Shown one piece after another: positions 44,201-52,807 of a DNA stretch of 64,000 nt. A model generated the notes under the pieces. It searched no databases and was not told the origin of the DNA. It saw nothing but the letters and a program-made list of their open reading frames with translations. Each line of letters begins with the position of its first letter. Position 1 is the first letter of the stretch. Source of the stretch: Schaalia cardiffensis (GTDB lineage: Bacteria; Actinomycetota; Actinomycetes; Actinomycetales; Actinomycetaceae); NCBI RefSeq assembly GCF_016405145.1, contig NZ_JAEKIA010000004.1, forward strand, positions 1 through 64,000. The letters run 5' to 3'. A program made the position numbers and the translations under genes.

Positions 44201-45415
44201 CTATTTTTGTGGTGTGTGGTGGTGTCTGTTTGGTGGTGGTGTGGGTGGTGTGTTGGGGGCTCGGTGGTAGCGGGGGGATGTGCCGTAGGCGGTCTTGTGG
44301 GATGTGACGCTGACGAGGTTTGAGTTTGAGCCTCGGTAGATGTAGTGGGGATCTTTGATTCCGCGGTCTCCGGGTTCGATGAGGCCGTCGATGTAGTCGT
44401 TGTAGTACTCCTCGCTGGGCACCCACTCGGTGTTCTTGTGTAGGAGGGGGTTTTCATCGGGCAGGCTTGTGGGGTCTTCGGTGAGTAGGCCGCGGAGGTT
44501 GGCCAGTCCGTAGCCGTACCCGGGGTCCCATTCGACTCCGTCATCGCGGGCTGCTGTGCGGACGAGGGATTGGAGGATTTGCCTGTTCGTCGCTTCAGGC
44601 CACTTCTCCATCGCCAAAGCCAGGTAGCCAGATGTCAAAGCGGTTGCGACTGATGTTCCTTTAGTCTCGTGGTAGATTCTTCCGCTTGGGTAATCGCGGG
44701 TACTGACTGGGCCTCCATAGAGGGCAACGGTGGTTCCTTTTCCGTAGTTGGAGTAGTCGGCTCGGTTGCCGTGAATGTCTGTTGCGGCAACACCGACAGT
44801 CAGATTCGACGAAGCAAAAGAACCTTCATGGTCTTCTTGATTGTCATTGCCCATACCCCCGACAATGATGGCTCCATCCAAATCAGCCCGGGTCAATTCG
44901 TTGTCCATATTGGAGCGCATTGAGGCTATGACTGAGTAGGAGATAATGTCGGCGCCGTCATTGAGAGCAAGCGTCAGAATATTGTTGAGACTGGTGGAAC
45001 ATCTCCTCCCCTCTACAGTTTCTACAGTTGAATCTTCCCTGCCGATGGGGGTGGCGTAGTTGATGATTGTGGCTCCGGGGGCGATTCCGTAGTCGGGTGA
45101 GACGAGGAGGGAGGCCATTGCCGTCCCATGGAAGATGGAGTCTGGGGTGGGTGTGTAGGGGCAGGGGGTGACGGTGGTGATGTCGGCGCCTTGCAGTTCC
45201 GGTGCGGAAGTGTCGACCGGCCCGTCGATGAGGGCGATGGTGATGCCTTTGCCTGAGATGCCGAGTTCTTTGAGTGCTCCGAGGTTTAAAAGATCAACAT
45301 AGGGCTGGGTCGTGATCGTGTCTTCAGCCCTGGCAGGAGGCGCGAAGGAGACGCTCACAAGAGCAACAAGTGCCATCAGGGGGACAAGACCCCGTGAAAA
45401 CGAACGCCGACTCAT
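44201..45415 (-). CDS. Secreted subtilisin-like protease, copy A
   Basis: A 404-residue S8 protease. Signal peptide 1-30 (cleavage near ARA-ED); triad Asp64 (ALIDGPVD), His96 (FHGTAMAS), Ser255 (KGTSVATAL); oxyanion Asn190. The C terminus is Pro/His-rich with no membrane anchor, so it should be released, unlike mycosin. ATG 45415 is preceded by GGAGGGGGAAG; the 13 codons before it are shared upstream sequence. It is the diverged tandem duplicate of copy B at 45665-46867. The substrate may be a local ESX protein, but this is inference. Confidence 0.9.
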   Translation of the reverse strand: MSRRSFSRGLVPLMALVALVSVSFAPPARAEDTITTQPYVDLLNLGALKELGISGKGITIALIDGPVDTSAPELQGADITTVTPCPYTPTPDSIFHGTAMASLLVSPDYGIAPGATIINYATPIGREDSTVETVEGRRCSTSLNNILTLALNDGADIISYSVIASMRSNMDNELTRADLDGAIIVGGMGNDNQEDHEGSFASSNLTVGVAATDIHGNRADYSNYGKGTTVALYGGPVSTRDYPSGRIYHETKGTSVATALTSGYLALAMEKWPEATNRQILQSLVRTAARDDGVEWDPGYGYGLANLRGLLTEDPTSLPDENPLLHKNTEWVPSEEYYNDYIDGLIEPGDRGIKDPHYIYRGSNSNLVSVTSHKTAYGTSPRYHRAPNTPPTPPPNRHHHTPQK

Positions 45416-45664
45416 ATGTGCTCTTCCCCCTCCTGGGCGACACGCCTCATCCAAGGCCCCATGCTATCGAACACCAGACACTCTCGACACTCAGACCATG
45501 TTTACGCAGGACCATGCGACCGCTGCGATTCTCTCGCCTGTCGTACCGGTGGTCGCTTGGTGTCTGAGAACGCCCATTGTGGTCAATACCGATACCCCTT
45601 CTGCACAAAGGGGTACGTTCGCGCCAGCCCCCTGTTTCCCCTGTTGTGTGCTTGTGTCGTGTGT

Positions 45665-46867
45665 CTATTTTTGTGGTGTGTGGTGGTGTCTGTTTGGGGG
45701 TGGTGTGGGTGGTGTGTTGGGGGCTCGGTGGTAGCGGGGGGATGTACCATAAGCGGTCTTATGGGATGTTGTGCGGACGACTCCCGACTCTGAGCCTCGG
45801 TAGATGTAGTGGGGATCTTGGATCCAGTGGTCGATGGGGTCGATGAGGCCGTCGATGTAGTCGTTGTAGAAGTCTTCGCTGGGCACCCACTCATCGTTCT
45901 TGTGTAGGAGGGGGTTTTCGTCGGGCAGGTTTGTGGGGTCTTCGGTGAGTAGGCCGCGGAGGTTGGCCAGTCCGTAGCCGTACCCGGGGTCCCATTCGAC
46001 TCCGTCACCGCGGACAGCGGTGCGGACGAGGGACTGGAGGATTTGCCTGTTCGTCGCTTCAGGCCACTTCTCCATCGCCAAAGCCAGGTAACCAGACATG
46101 AGTGCCGTCGATATAGAGGTTCCGGTACCTTCGTGGTTGATCTTTCCCGTCGCGTAGTTGCGGGTACTGACCGGGCCCCCATAGAGGGCAACGGTGGTTC
46201 CTTTTCCGTAGTTGGAATAGTCGGCTCGGTTGCCGTGAATGTCTGTTGCGGCAACACCGACAGTCAGATTCGCCGAAGCAAAAGAGGTGGGATCGTCCTC
46301 TCGATTGTCATTGCCCATACCCCCGACAATGATGGCTCCATCCAAATCAGCGCGCGTCAACGCAGGGTCCATCCCTACCCTTGATGAAGCCGTGACGGAG
46401 TAGGAGATAATATCTGCCCCATCATCGAGAGCGCGTATCATTGCCAGATCAAAAGAAAAACGGCAAGTGGGGTCTAGCACAGTATCTTCGCCTGTAAAAG
46501 GAACGGCGTAGTTGATGATTGTGGCTCCGGGGGCGATTCCGTAGTCGGGTGAGACGAGGAGGGAGGCCATTGCCGTCGCGTGGGATGTTGAGTCTGGGGC
46601 TGGAATAAGGGGGCAGGGGGTGACGGTGGTGATGTCGGCGCCTTGCAGTTCCGGCGCGGATGTATCGACCGGTCCGTCGATGAGGGCGATGGTGATGCCT
46701 TTGCCTGAGATGCCGAGTTCTTTGAGCGCTCCAAGGTTAAGAAGGTCAACATAGGGCTGGGTCGTGATCGTGTCTTCAGCCCTGGCAGGAGGCGCGAAGG
46801 AGACGCTCACAAGAGCAACAAGTGCCATCAGGGGGACAAGACCCCGTGAAAACGAACGCCGACTCAT
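45665..46867 (-). CDS. Secreted subtilisin-like protease, copy B
   Basis: A 400-residue S8 protease nearly identical to copy A in signal peptide, N-terminal 84 residues and C terminus, but diverged between the Asp and Ser motifs. Asp64 is intact, the His motif reads SHATAMAS instead of HGTAMAS, and Ser is in GTGTSISTAL. All three triad residues are kept, so it is probably active. The HAT change is unusual next to the catalytic His. The changed loops flank the active site and may alter specificity. ATG 46867 has the same upstream sequence as copy A. Confidence 0.9.
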   Translation of the reverse strand: MSRRSFSRGLVPLMALVALVSVSFAPPARAEDTITTQPYVDLLNLGALKELGISGKGITIALIDGPVDTSAPELQGADITTVTPCPLIPAPDSTSHATAMASLLVSPDYGIAPGATIINYAVPFTGEDTVLDPTCRFSFDLAMIRALDDGADIISYSVTASSRVGMDPALTRADLDGAIIVGGMGNDNREDDPTSFASANLTVGVAATDIHGNRADYSNYGKGTTVALYGGPVSTRNYATGKINHEGTGTSISTALMSGYLALAMEKWPEATNRQILQSLVRTAVRGDGVEWDPGYGYGLANLRGLLTEDPTNLPDENPLLHKNDEWVPSEDFYNDYIDGLIDPIDHWIQDPHYIYRGSESGVVRTTSHKTAYGTSPRYHRAPNTPPTPPPNRHHHTPQK

Positions 46868-47206
46868 ATGTGCTCTTCCCCCTCCTGGGCGACACGCCTC
46901 ATCCAAGGCCCCATGCTATCGAAGAGACGACACGCTTACTGAAACCATGCACATCCACCCAGAGGGGGCACCGAAAGAAGAATTACTACCATGCGGCGGG
47001 CCAGAAGCCTCCACATATTCTCACTTATCCTTCAAAGCCTCCTCACGCTCAATTCTGACGGTGTCCGACGTTCAATGAATCCCTCTTCGCTGAGGCACCC
47101 AGTCAAGCTCTTCGCAGCAAATGAGTAGAAAAGACAGCTACAAGGATGAAGGTGATAATAAAGATAAGAGTACCTCAGTTGAAATGCTATGAATGGATCA
47201 TTGTTC
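46868..47206. other. Gap upstream of protease copy B
   Basis: The first ~55 bp are shared with the region upstream of copy A. The remaining ~285 bp up to the effector gene are AT-richer than average, with no clear gene, hairpin or repeat. It may hold the protease promoter. Confidence 0.5.
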
Positions 47207-49906
47207 TCAGTCTCCCCGGATGATTCGAGAATTGCTGTGCTGTAATCGCGCATTGTTGACGGAGGTTGTAATATGGTTGTAAGCTTCTCCGAAACCGAGC
47301 GCACTACCGCTTTCCGTCACATATTTTCTAAAAGCAGTACGTTTTTCGGGGCTCATCTGATCGTAAGGTAAAACTTCGCCGTTAGCTTCGGTGAGGGCAG
47401 CTATTTGCGCACTATCACTTTCCCTTTGAGAAGATAAGAAGCTTTTGAAGGTGTCGCTTGTGGAGATCTGCTGGCAAAGCGAGTCTTTCATGTATTCCGC
47501 GACCAAATCCTCACTCTTTATTCTCTCCGTATTGTTGTTCTGGTTAGTTGGAAGAATGTTGTCAACGAGTTTGTTCGTCACTGAATTGTCAACTGCATAT
47601 TTGATCCAACCCTTGGCGGGCATGGCGCCGATACCATCACCAATGAGATCCTTCCAATGTTCGTTGCGAGCATTCAGGGCATCAAGTGCTTGAGATGTGG
47701 CATCGCTAGGAGCGGTGAACAAGGCTTCCATGAGCGGAGACCAGGTGTCGATGACCTCATCGATTGATAGTCTGCTATCCCCCGAGATGGTTCCATTGAG
47801 GCTCGTATGAAACCCGCTCGCCGCTGCGAGGCGGAGAGTATCTATCGCTGGAGCACGACCGCCCTTGTAGAAGTCATCTCTTTTATCGTCCGGCGTGCCG
47901 TTGTCGTCTAGCTCAGGGGCATCGAAGCCCAGATCAGTGAAGAAACCGTGTTTTCCGAGAAGACGGTCCCGCATCGCAGAGTTGAAAGTGATGTGGTTGT
48001 GCCCATCAGTGCTGAGGGCGATCCCATCGGTCGCGTAGACAGTTTCGAAAGACTGGGCGATCCCAGCAACGTGGGGAGCCAGAATTGAGCCTGCCCAGGA
48101 TCGCAGCGGAGCGTTCGTATAACCGAAGATATCCTGACCGTTAACTTGGTCAGTAGCGGAGAACAAAGTGTGATCATGGTTGATATCAAGGGCATCTTGA
48201 TAGCCGAACATGAAGTTCGCTGCGATGCGTGCTGCGCGGGCATCCCGATCTTGCCATTCGCGTCTATTCTCTTCACCGTCACAGACCGTTTCTCTCGGGA
48301 AAGGTTCGGGTTTCGATGCCTGATCGAGAACCCGTCCGAATTGTTCGCCTCCGTCCTGGAAACCGTAGTAGCTGTTTGAGCCTGACGCAGTGCGGCCACC
48401 GGTGAGGTAACGGGTCATGTTGCGCGGATGATCAGATTCATCGACTATTCCGTCATGGTTGACATCCATGCCTTCAGGTGTGTCAGAGGCAAGGAAAGTT
48501 TGTACTGCGTCGAGGCGCTGGCGCTCAGCGTCAAGCAGTGGATGAGCCGCCTTCTCAAGATCAAGATTCGTGGGTCGGTCCATCAGCGTGTACATGGCGT
48601 GCATGGGATCAAGCATCGTCGTGGACGCAGGATCTTGGAACAAATGAAGCTCATCTTCATACCCTTGAAACGACTTCCACCTGGGGTTTTCTGCGTCCCA
48701 GGCGACAATGTCTTGAGCGAGGGAGCGTCCATTAGTGGGCTCTTCGAAAAAAGCAGGACCAAGAGCGAGATTAGTGTTCGCCGCCCCCGCCATCCCCATG
48801 GTCTGGCACAAGATCTCATAGCCGAAGACCGCAGTTGGTGAAGGCTGGTCAAGAGTCGTTTGGTGGAGGTGAAAAGGGGTCCGTCCGGCTTGTTTCAAGC
48901 TTTCGACGTAGTGGCGTGTGTGCTCGTGCAGTGCGAGGCCTTTCTCAGTGGTGAGTCCACCTAGGGCGGATGCGAAAGACGTGGCGGTCTGCGGGTCACT
49001 CGTGTTGATGCCACCCATGGCCAGTACGCTCGCTGCTCCAAGTGCCAATAGCAGAGAATGGCGAGTGCTCTCTTCAACAAGAGGATAGGAAGCGACATAG
49101 GCACTGAATGCGAGGAACTGTTCGGCAGAGACCCTTTCCGAGAGAGCACGAGCGATGAAAGGGTTTGACAAAAGATCAGCATAGCGCTGAGCAAAATCCT
49201 CGAGCTGCTTCCCCTTCGGGAACTCAGTGTTGAGATACCGAGCCATCTCAGGGACGATCGTTTGCGCATACTCCCATTCGGCCTGGCCATCAACCAGAGG
49301 AATGTCGTTGAAAAGCTGGGCACCGATCTGCGCACGTGACGTGCAATGGGAGTCGTCAATCACCGTATTCTGTGCCGCGATAAGAGCTAGTGCGGCATAG
49401 AGAGCTTCAGTATCAAGCTTTTCGAGTGTCGTGCGGTACTCCCGTAGAACATCGGCTTGAACGCAATCGCGTTCCGAGGCTGCATTCTCGACGCGCCGTT
49501 GCAACTCGAGCTTGCTCATGGGAGACGCGGAACTGCTGAGCGACTCAGCTTCAGCATTCACAGATGCAATCGTGTGTGCGTATTCTGCGCTGGCCTCGTC
49601 ATAGCGTTCCCACAGAGCCGGGATCGTGGAGGTAATCGCAGTACCAAGGGCATCCGCCCAAGTGGCCAGAGCCGAAGACGCAGGTGAGAAACTCTCAGCA
49701 AGTTCGCGCGCATGTTGGCCAAGGGTAAGGATCGAATCCGTGTAAGCATCCGCAGAATCCCCCACCCATCCGGGAACACTGCTGCTCTGATGCGAGGCGA
49801 CCTGTGTGCCGACGATTGCGCTGGCAACGGTGCGCAGCTCCTCTGAGAGGGCGTTCGCTGCGCTGCGCGTGTCCGCAGGCAAAGGCATAACATCTGATCC
49901 AGGCAT
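47207..49906 (-). CDS. Large WXG-type ESX effector candidate with EF-hand-like loops
   Basis: An 899-residue protein. The N terminus has a helical hairpin with W-x-G (PGWVGDSADAY, Trp47) and a second long helix, as in WXG/LXG effectors; no signal peptide. A large, mostly helical middle follows. EF-hand-like calcium loops lie at about 481-493 (DVNHDGIVDESD) and 574-586 (DINHDHTLFSATD), and an acidic DDNGTPDDKRDD near 680. The C-terminal 250 residues match nothing I recognise; they could be a toxin or an enzyme. It may belong with the long actinobacterial DUF6571-type proteins (from memory, unchecked). ATG 49906 lies 7 bp after the partner gene. Base composition is less GC-rich than nearby genes, hinting at transfer. 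Confidence 0.8.
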   Translation of the reverse strand: MPGSDVMPLPADTRSAANALSEELRTVASAIVGTQVASHQSSSVPGWVGDSADAYTDSILTLGQHARELAESFSPASSALATWADALGTAITSTIPALWERYDEASAEYAHTIASVNAEAESLSSSASPMSKLELQRRVENAASERDCVQADVLREYRTTLEKLDTEALYAALALIAAQNTVIDDSHCTSRAQIGAQLFNDIPLVDGQAEWEYAQTIVPEMARYLNTEFPKGKQLEDFAQRYADLLSNPFIARALSERVSAEQFLAFSAYVASYPLVEESTRHSLLLALGAASVLAMGGINTSDPQTATSFASALGGLTTEKGLALHEHTRHYVESLKQAGRTPFHLHQTTLDQPSPTAVFGYEILCQTMGMAGAANTNLALGPAFFEEPTNGRSLAQDIVAWDAENPRWKSFQGYEDELHLFQDPASTTMLDPMHAMYTLMDRPTNLDLEKAAHPLLDAERQRLDAVQTFLASDTPEGMDVNHDGIVDESDHPRNMTRYLTGGRTASGSNSYYGFQDGGEQFGRVLDQASKPEPFPRETVCDGEENRREWQDRDARAARIAANFMFGYQDALDINHDHTLFSATDQVNGQDIFGYTNAPLRSWAGSILAPHVAGIAQSFETVYATDGIALSTDGHNHITFNSAMRDRLLGKHGFFTDLGFDAPELDDNGTPDDKRDDFYKGGRAPAIDTLRLAAASGFHTSLNGTISGDSRLSIDEVIDTWSPLMEALFTAPSDATSQALDALNARNEHWKDLIGDGIGAMPAKGWIKYAVDNSVTNKLVDNILPTNQNNNTERIKSEDLVAEYMKDSLCQQISTSDTFKSFLSSQRESDSAQIAALTEANGEVLPYDQMSPEKRTAFRKYVTESGSALGFGEAYNHITTSVNNARLQHSNSRIIRGD

Positions 49907-49913
49907 GTGGCAC

Positions 49914-50255
49914 TCAGTCTTCCATGCGAGTTGAAATACGAGACAAAGCCTCACGAGTTGCGAATTCGGTTGCGTCGAAATCACTGATCGCCTCGGCTTG
50001 CCCCGAGCCCAATGTTGCGCAGGCATCAGAGTATTCCAAGACCACCCACCTCATCTTCTCGACGTAATGTCCGATTGTGCTTCGGAGTTTCTGCGTCCCC
50101 ATGTTCGAGCCGGAAGGCATGTCGTGCGCGACCTGCGCACCATTAGGGAAAGAAAGGAATCGAGCACCAATCGATGCGAAAGAGTCCGCGTCATGCCAAT
50201 CCTTCTTCGCACTGACCCCCACAGCCTCGCGATCAAACTCAATCCTGTCCGCCAT
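49914..50255 (-). CDS. Small helical partner of the WXG effector
   Basis: A 113-residue, mostly helical protein, starting at ATG 50255 behind AGGGGAG. It has no W-x-G motif but a hairpin-like layout, with helix 1 around residues 8-50 and helix 2 around 65-108 (RSTIGHYVEKMRWVVLEYS). Paired small helical proteins accompany LXG and similar ESX effectors and bind their N-terminal hairpin for targeting. The 7-bp gap to the effector gene supports such a role. It may correspond to DUF6507-type proteins (from memory). Confidence 0.72.
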   Translation of the reverse strand: MADRIEFDREAVGVSAKKDWHDADSFASIGARFLSFPNGAQVAHDMPSGSNMGTQKLRSTIGHYVEKMRWVVLEYSDACATLGSGQAEAISDFDATEFATREALSRISTRMED

Positions 50256-50368
50256 AAACTCCCCTAAGTCCCTTAAGCCATGTGCGTCCTTGCCACCGAT
50301 AATAGTCAGTGCCACTCATCACCTCGATGTTGAGACGAGCCGCGAACCGCTCGCCCTCACCTTGGTGG

Positions 50369-52807
50369 TCATGTGGCGTGAGCCTTGCGCAGTTGCGAAC
50401 GTCCGAGTAATGCGAGTGCGATCCCGATCGTCGAGAAAAGTAGTGACGCTACTCCCGCTATGAGTGGAAGGCTCAGCGAAGTGCTAACTTTCAGCGGAGT
50501 TTCGAATAGTACTTGTTCGAAATTGTCATTCAGGCCCGAAACCACGAGCGTGTGTGAGCCTGCAGGCAGGTCGTGGGGTATCGTCACTTGGCCGTGGGCA
50601 ACCCCGTCTTCGTCGACCGGGATCGTGCCCAGTGCGGTCGGGGCGGAGTGGACGACGATGGTGATGACACTGCCAGGGCGTGCACCTCTGAGATCGAGTT
50701 GAATGGTGTCGGCATTGCGGACGTCGATGCGTTGATGGGTTGCTCCTGGTTGAGCCGAGCCGTCCCCTGTCGGTGGTTGCAGTTCGCCTTTGACGGAGAC
50801 CGACCTGGAGATCAAATTCTCGAAAAGCCTGATGATGCCCCTGAGACTAATCCGGGAGGGACGATCCGGCATGGTGCTGGAAACATTTGAGGCTCGGTCC
50901 GTCTGCGACCATGAGATGAGTTCGTTGGCCCAAGCCCTATGACCGCGGGCATTGGGGTGAGCCAGTTCCCTCAGCTGAAGTTTCCACGCCTGGTTCAGTA
51001 CGTTGCCGATGTCAAGCTGGACGAAGTATGAATCCGAGTCGCAGATGGTGTGGCTCGGCTGGGGGAAGTCGAGTACCGAATCGGCGTAGACGATGGGATA
51101 GCCAGCAGAGGCGAGATTGTCGACCGCTGTCTCGAGCTGGCGGTTGAGAGTCATCAGGACGCTGCGGCCGTACGTCATTTCTTCTGTCGAGAAACCATAG
51201 TTCGATACAGGGGCATTCGAAGCGCATGTGCCTCTACCCGTTTGCCATAGCAAGTCCGGATAAGGCGACACGATAAGGGGCGCCACAGCGCCTCGCTTGG
51301 CGACCCACTCGGGAGTGTTCGCGGCTTCCACAACCTGCCGAAGAGTATCCTCCAGACTCTCTGACATCAGAGTGATCTCCGAAAGCTTGCGCCTTTGGGC
51401 TCCCACGTTTGACGCGCAGTCATTGACGAGGCAGCTCAACACAATGTCTGCGAAGCCGATGTCGTTGCCACCGATTGTCATGAAAACGATGCCCGGCGGC
51501 GTGGTCAGCGCACTCAGAGCCTGTACCTGGGGAAGTTCGGTGTCGTTCTGGTTCCTGTATCGTACGTCAGCGCTGGTGGCTCCTGAACAGGCAATAATGT
51601 CAGTGGTCTGCCCTCCCAGGACCGCCCCATAGGCCAAAGTGGAACGGTGACACTTGTTGTTCGTGATGTACGAGCCGGTGCCTTCACCGGAGGAGTAGGA
51701 ATCTCCGAGAACGACGACCGGTCCGTGGAGATTCTTCAGCAGGGGGCCGACATCATTCATAGTCAAATCGTTTTCGGCGAAGTTGATCGTGCCTGTGGCC
51801 AGTGCGGTTCCCGCTTCGGGCGAGCCGACCGCGATTTTCCACGATGCTGCACCCCGGGCATTGGTGGCCGATGTGGCGATCCATTTCACCGTCACCGATC
51901 CACCTGCGGGGATAGCGGCAAGGGGGCGTTGAGGAGCTAAGACGGTGGTGAAGCTGCGTTGCGAGCCGCCCCGGTCCAGCGCAAGGATTGCTTTTGCGCC
52001 CACGACCGAAGCAGGGGAGGGGTTATGGATTGTGGCAATGATCTGCGCATTCGCGCCGGGCAGGATCATCGCTGGGGCGTTTACCTCTAATCTGAGGTCC
52101 TTCGGCTGGTACTTCTCGAGTTCCGTGATGAGTTTCTCGGCATCCTCCGCGTCGTGGTAGGTCGAACCCGTGGCATTCGCAATGCATTCAAGCTCCCCGC
52201 GCCCCTGTTCGGAGATGTCGAAACCAACAGTGGGAACGTGGAGCTTGAATCCTTCGGCACCAGCCTGTTGTGCAACCTCGCACGGGGGAACGCCACAGTT
52301 CGATTCTCCGTCAGAGACCAAGATGATCGTCGCAGCGGTGAAGCCCTCCCTCTTGAGGCTGTCGATGAGCGCGGAAAGGGCGGGTCCGGTCGGTGTCCCT
52401 CCGTTTGCGCTCAATGTGCGAATCGTCGCGTCCAGATCTGTCGGGTCAGGGGTTTGGGTGGGGCTGAGTCCGGGAATCCAGGTGCCGGGTTGACAGCCCT
52501 GGTTATCGGTCAGGGTCCCGGGATAGGTCCACAGTCCGAGTCTGGTTCGAGTGCCACTCTGCTCGCGCAGCATCGTGGTCATGCTCGTCTTTGCAGCGCT
52601 GAGTTTATTCACTCCATTGCTGTCGGTCTCGTTCATGGATCCAGACACGTCGAAGAGGATCGCCAGTGGCGCATCCTCAAAGGTTGTCGCCTCACTCGGA
52701 GTGTTTCCCGATTGAGGGGCCGCCAGGGTCGGCAGGATCGTAGCAGTCAGGCAGAAGGTGACGAATGTCGAAGTGATGAGGCTGCGCCATAACCGTCGCT
52801 GTCTCAT
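50369..52807 (-). CDS. VWA domain - SGNH hydrolase fusion, membrane-anchored
   Basis: An 812-residue surface protein. Signal peptide 1-30; a VWA domain (about 45-245) with an intact metal site DVSGSMNE (Asp53, Ser55, Ser57); a beta-sandwich linker (about 250-355); and an SGNH/GDSL hydrolase domain (about 360-655) with GDSYSSGEG (nucleophile Ser370), GGNDIGF and the His region AHPNARGH. Another beta domain and a C-terminal membrane segment (about 780-805) complete it. SGNH enzymes cleave or transfer esters, such as cell-wall acetyl groups or lipids. Fusion to VWA is uncommon in my experience. ATG 52807 overlaps the stop of the PASTA gene upstream. Confidence 0.9.
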   Translation of the reverse strand: MRQRRLWRSLITSTFVTFCLTATILPTLAAPQSGNTPSEATTFEDAPLAILFDVSGSMNETDSNGVNKLSAAKTSMTTMLREQSGTRTRLGLWTYPGTLTDNQGCQPGTWIPGLSPTQTPDPTDLDATIRTLSANGGTPTGPALSALIDSLKREGFTAATIILVSDGESNCGVPPCEVAQQAGAEGFKLHVPTVGFDISEQGRGELECIANATGSTYHDAEDAEKLITELEKYQPKDLRLEVNAPAMILPGANAQIIATIHNPSPASVVGAKAILALDRGGSQRSFTTVLAPQRPLAAIPAGGSVTVKWIATSATNARGAASWKIAVGSPEAGTALATGTINFAENDLTMNDVGPLLKNLHGPVVVLGDSYSSGEGTGSYITNNKCHRSTLAYGAVLGGQTTDIIACSGATSADVRYRNQNDTELPQVQALSALTTPPGIVFMTIGGNDIGFADIVLSCLVNDCASNVGAQRRKLSEITLMSESLEDTLRQVVEAANTPEWVAKRGAVAPLIVSPYPDLLWQTGRGTCASNAPVSNYGFSTEEMTYGRSVLMTLNRQLETAVDNLASAGYPIVYADSVLDFPQPSHTICDSDSYFVQLDIGNVLNQAWKLQLRELAHPNARGHRAWANELISWSQTDRASNVSSTMPDRPSRISLRGIIRLFENLISRSVSVKGELQPPTGDGSAQPGATHQRIDVRNADTIQLDLRGARPGSVITIVVHSAPTALGTIPVDEDGVAHGQVTIPHDLPAGSHTLVVSGLNDNFEQVLFETPLKVSTSLSLPLIAGVASLLFSTIGIALALLGRSQLRKAHAT

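Larger units (their letters stand above)
44188..46922. repeat. Tandem segmental duplication of ~1.28 kb containing two protease genes
   Basis: 44188-45470 and 45652-46922 are copies that include the whole gene, about 55 bp upstream and about 12 bp downstream. The ends are nearly identical, including the first ~84 codons and the last ~25. The middle (roughly codons 85-170 and 240-260) differs strongly and contains the 12-bp length difference. A 181-bp spacer separates the copies. Confidence 0.92.
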
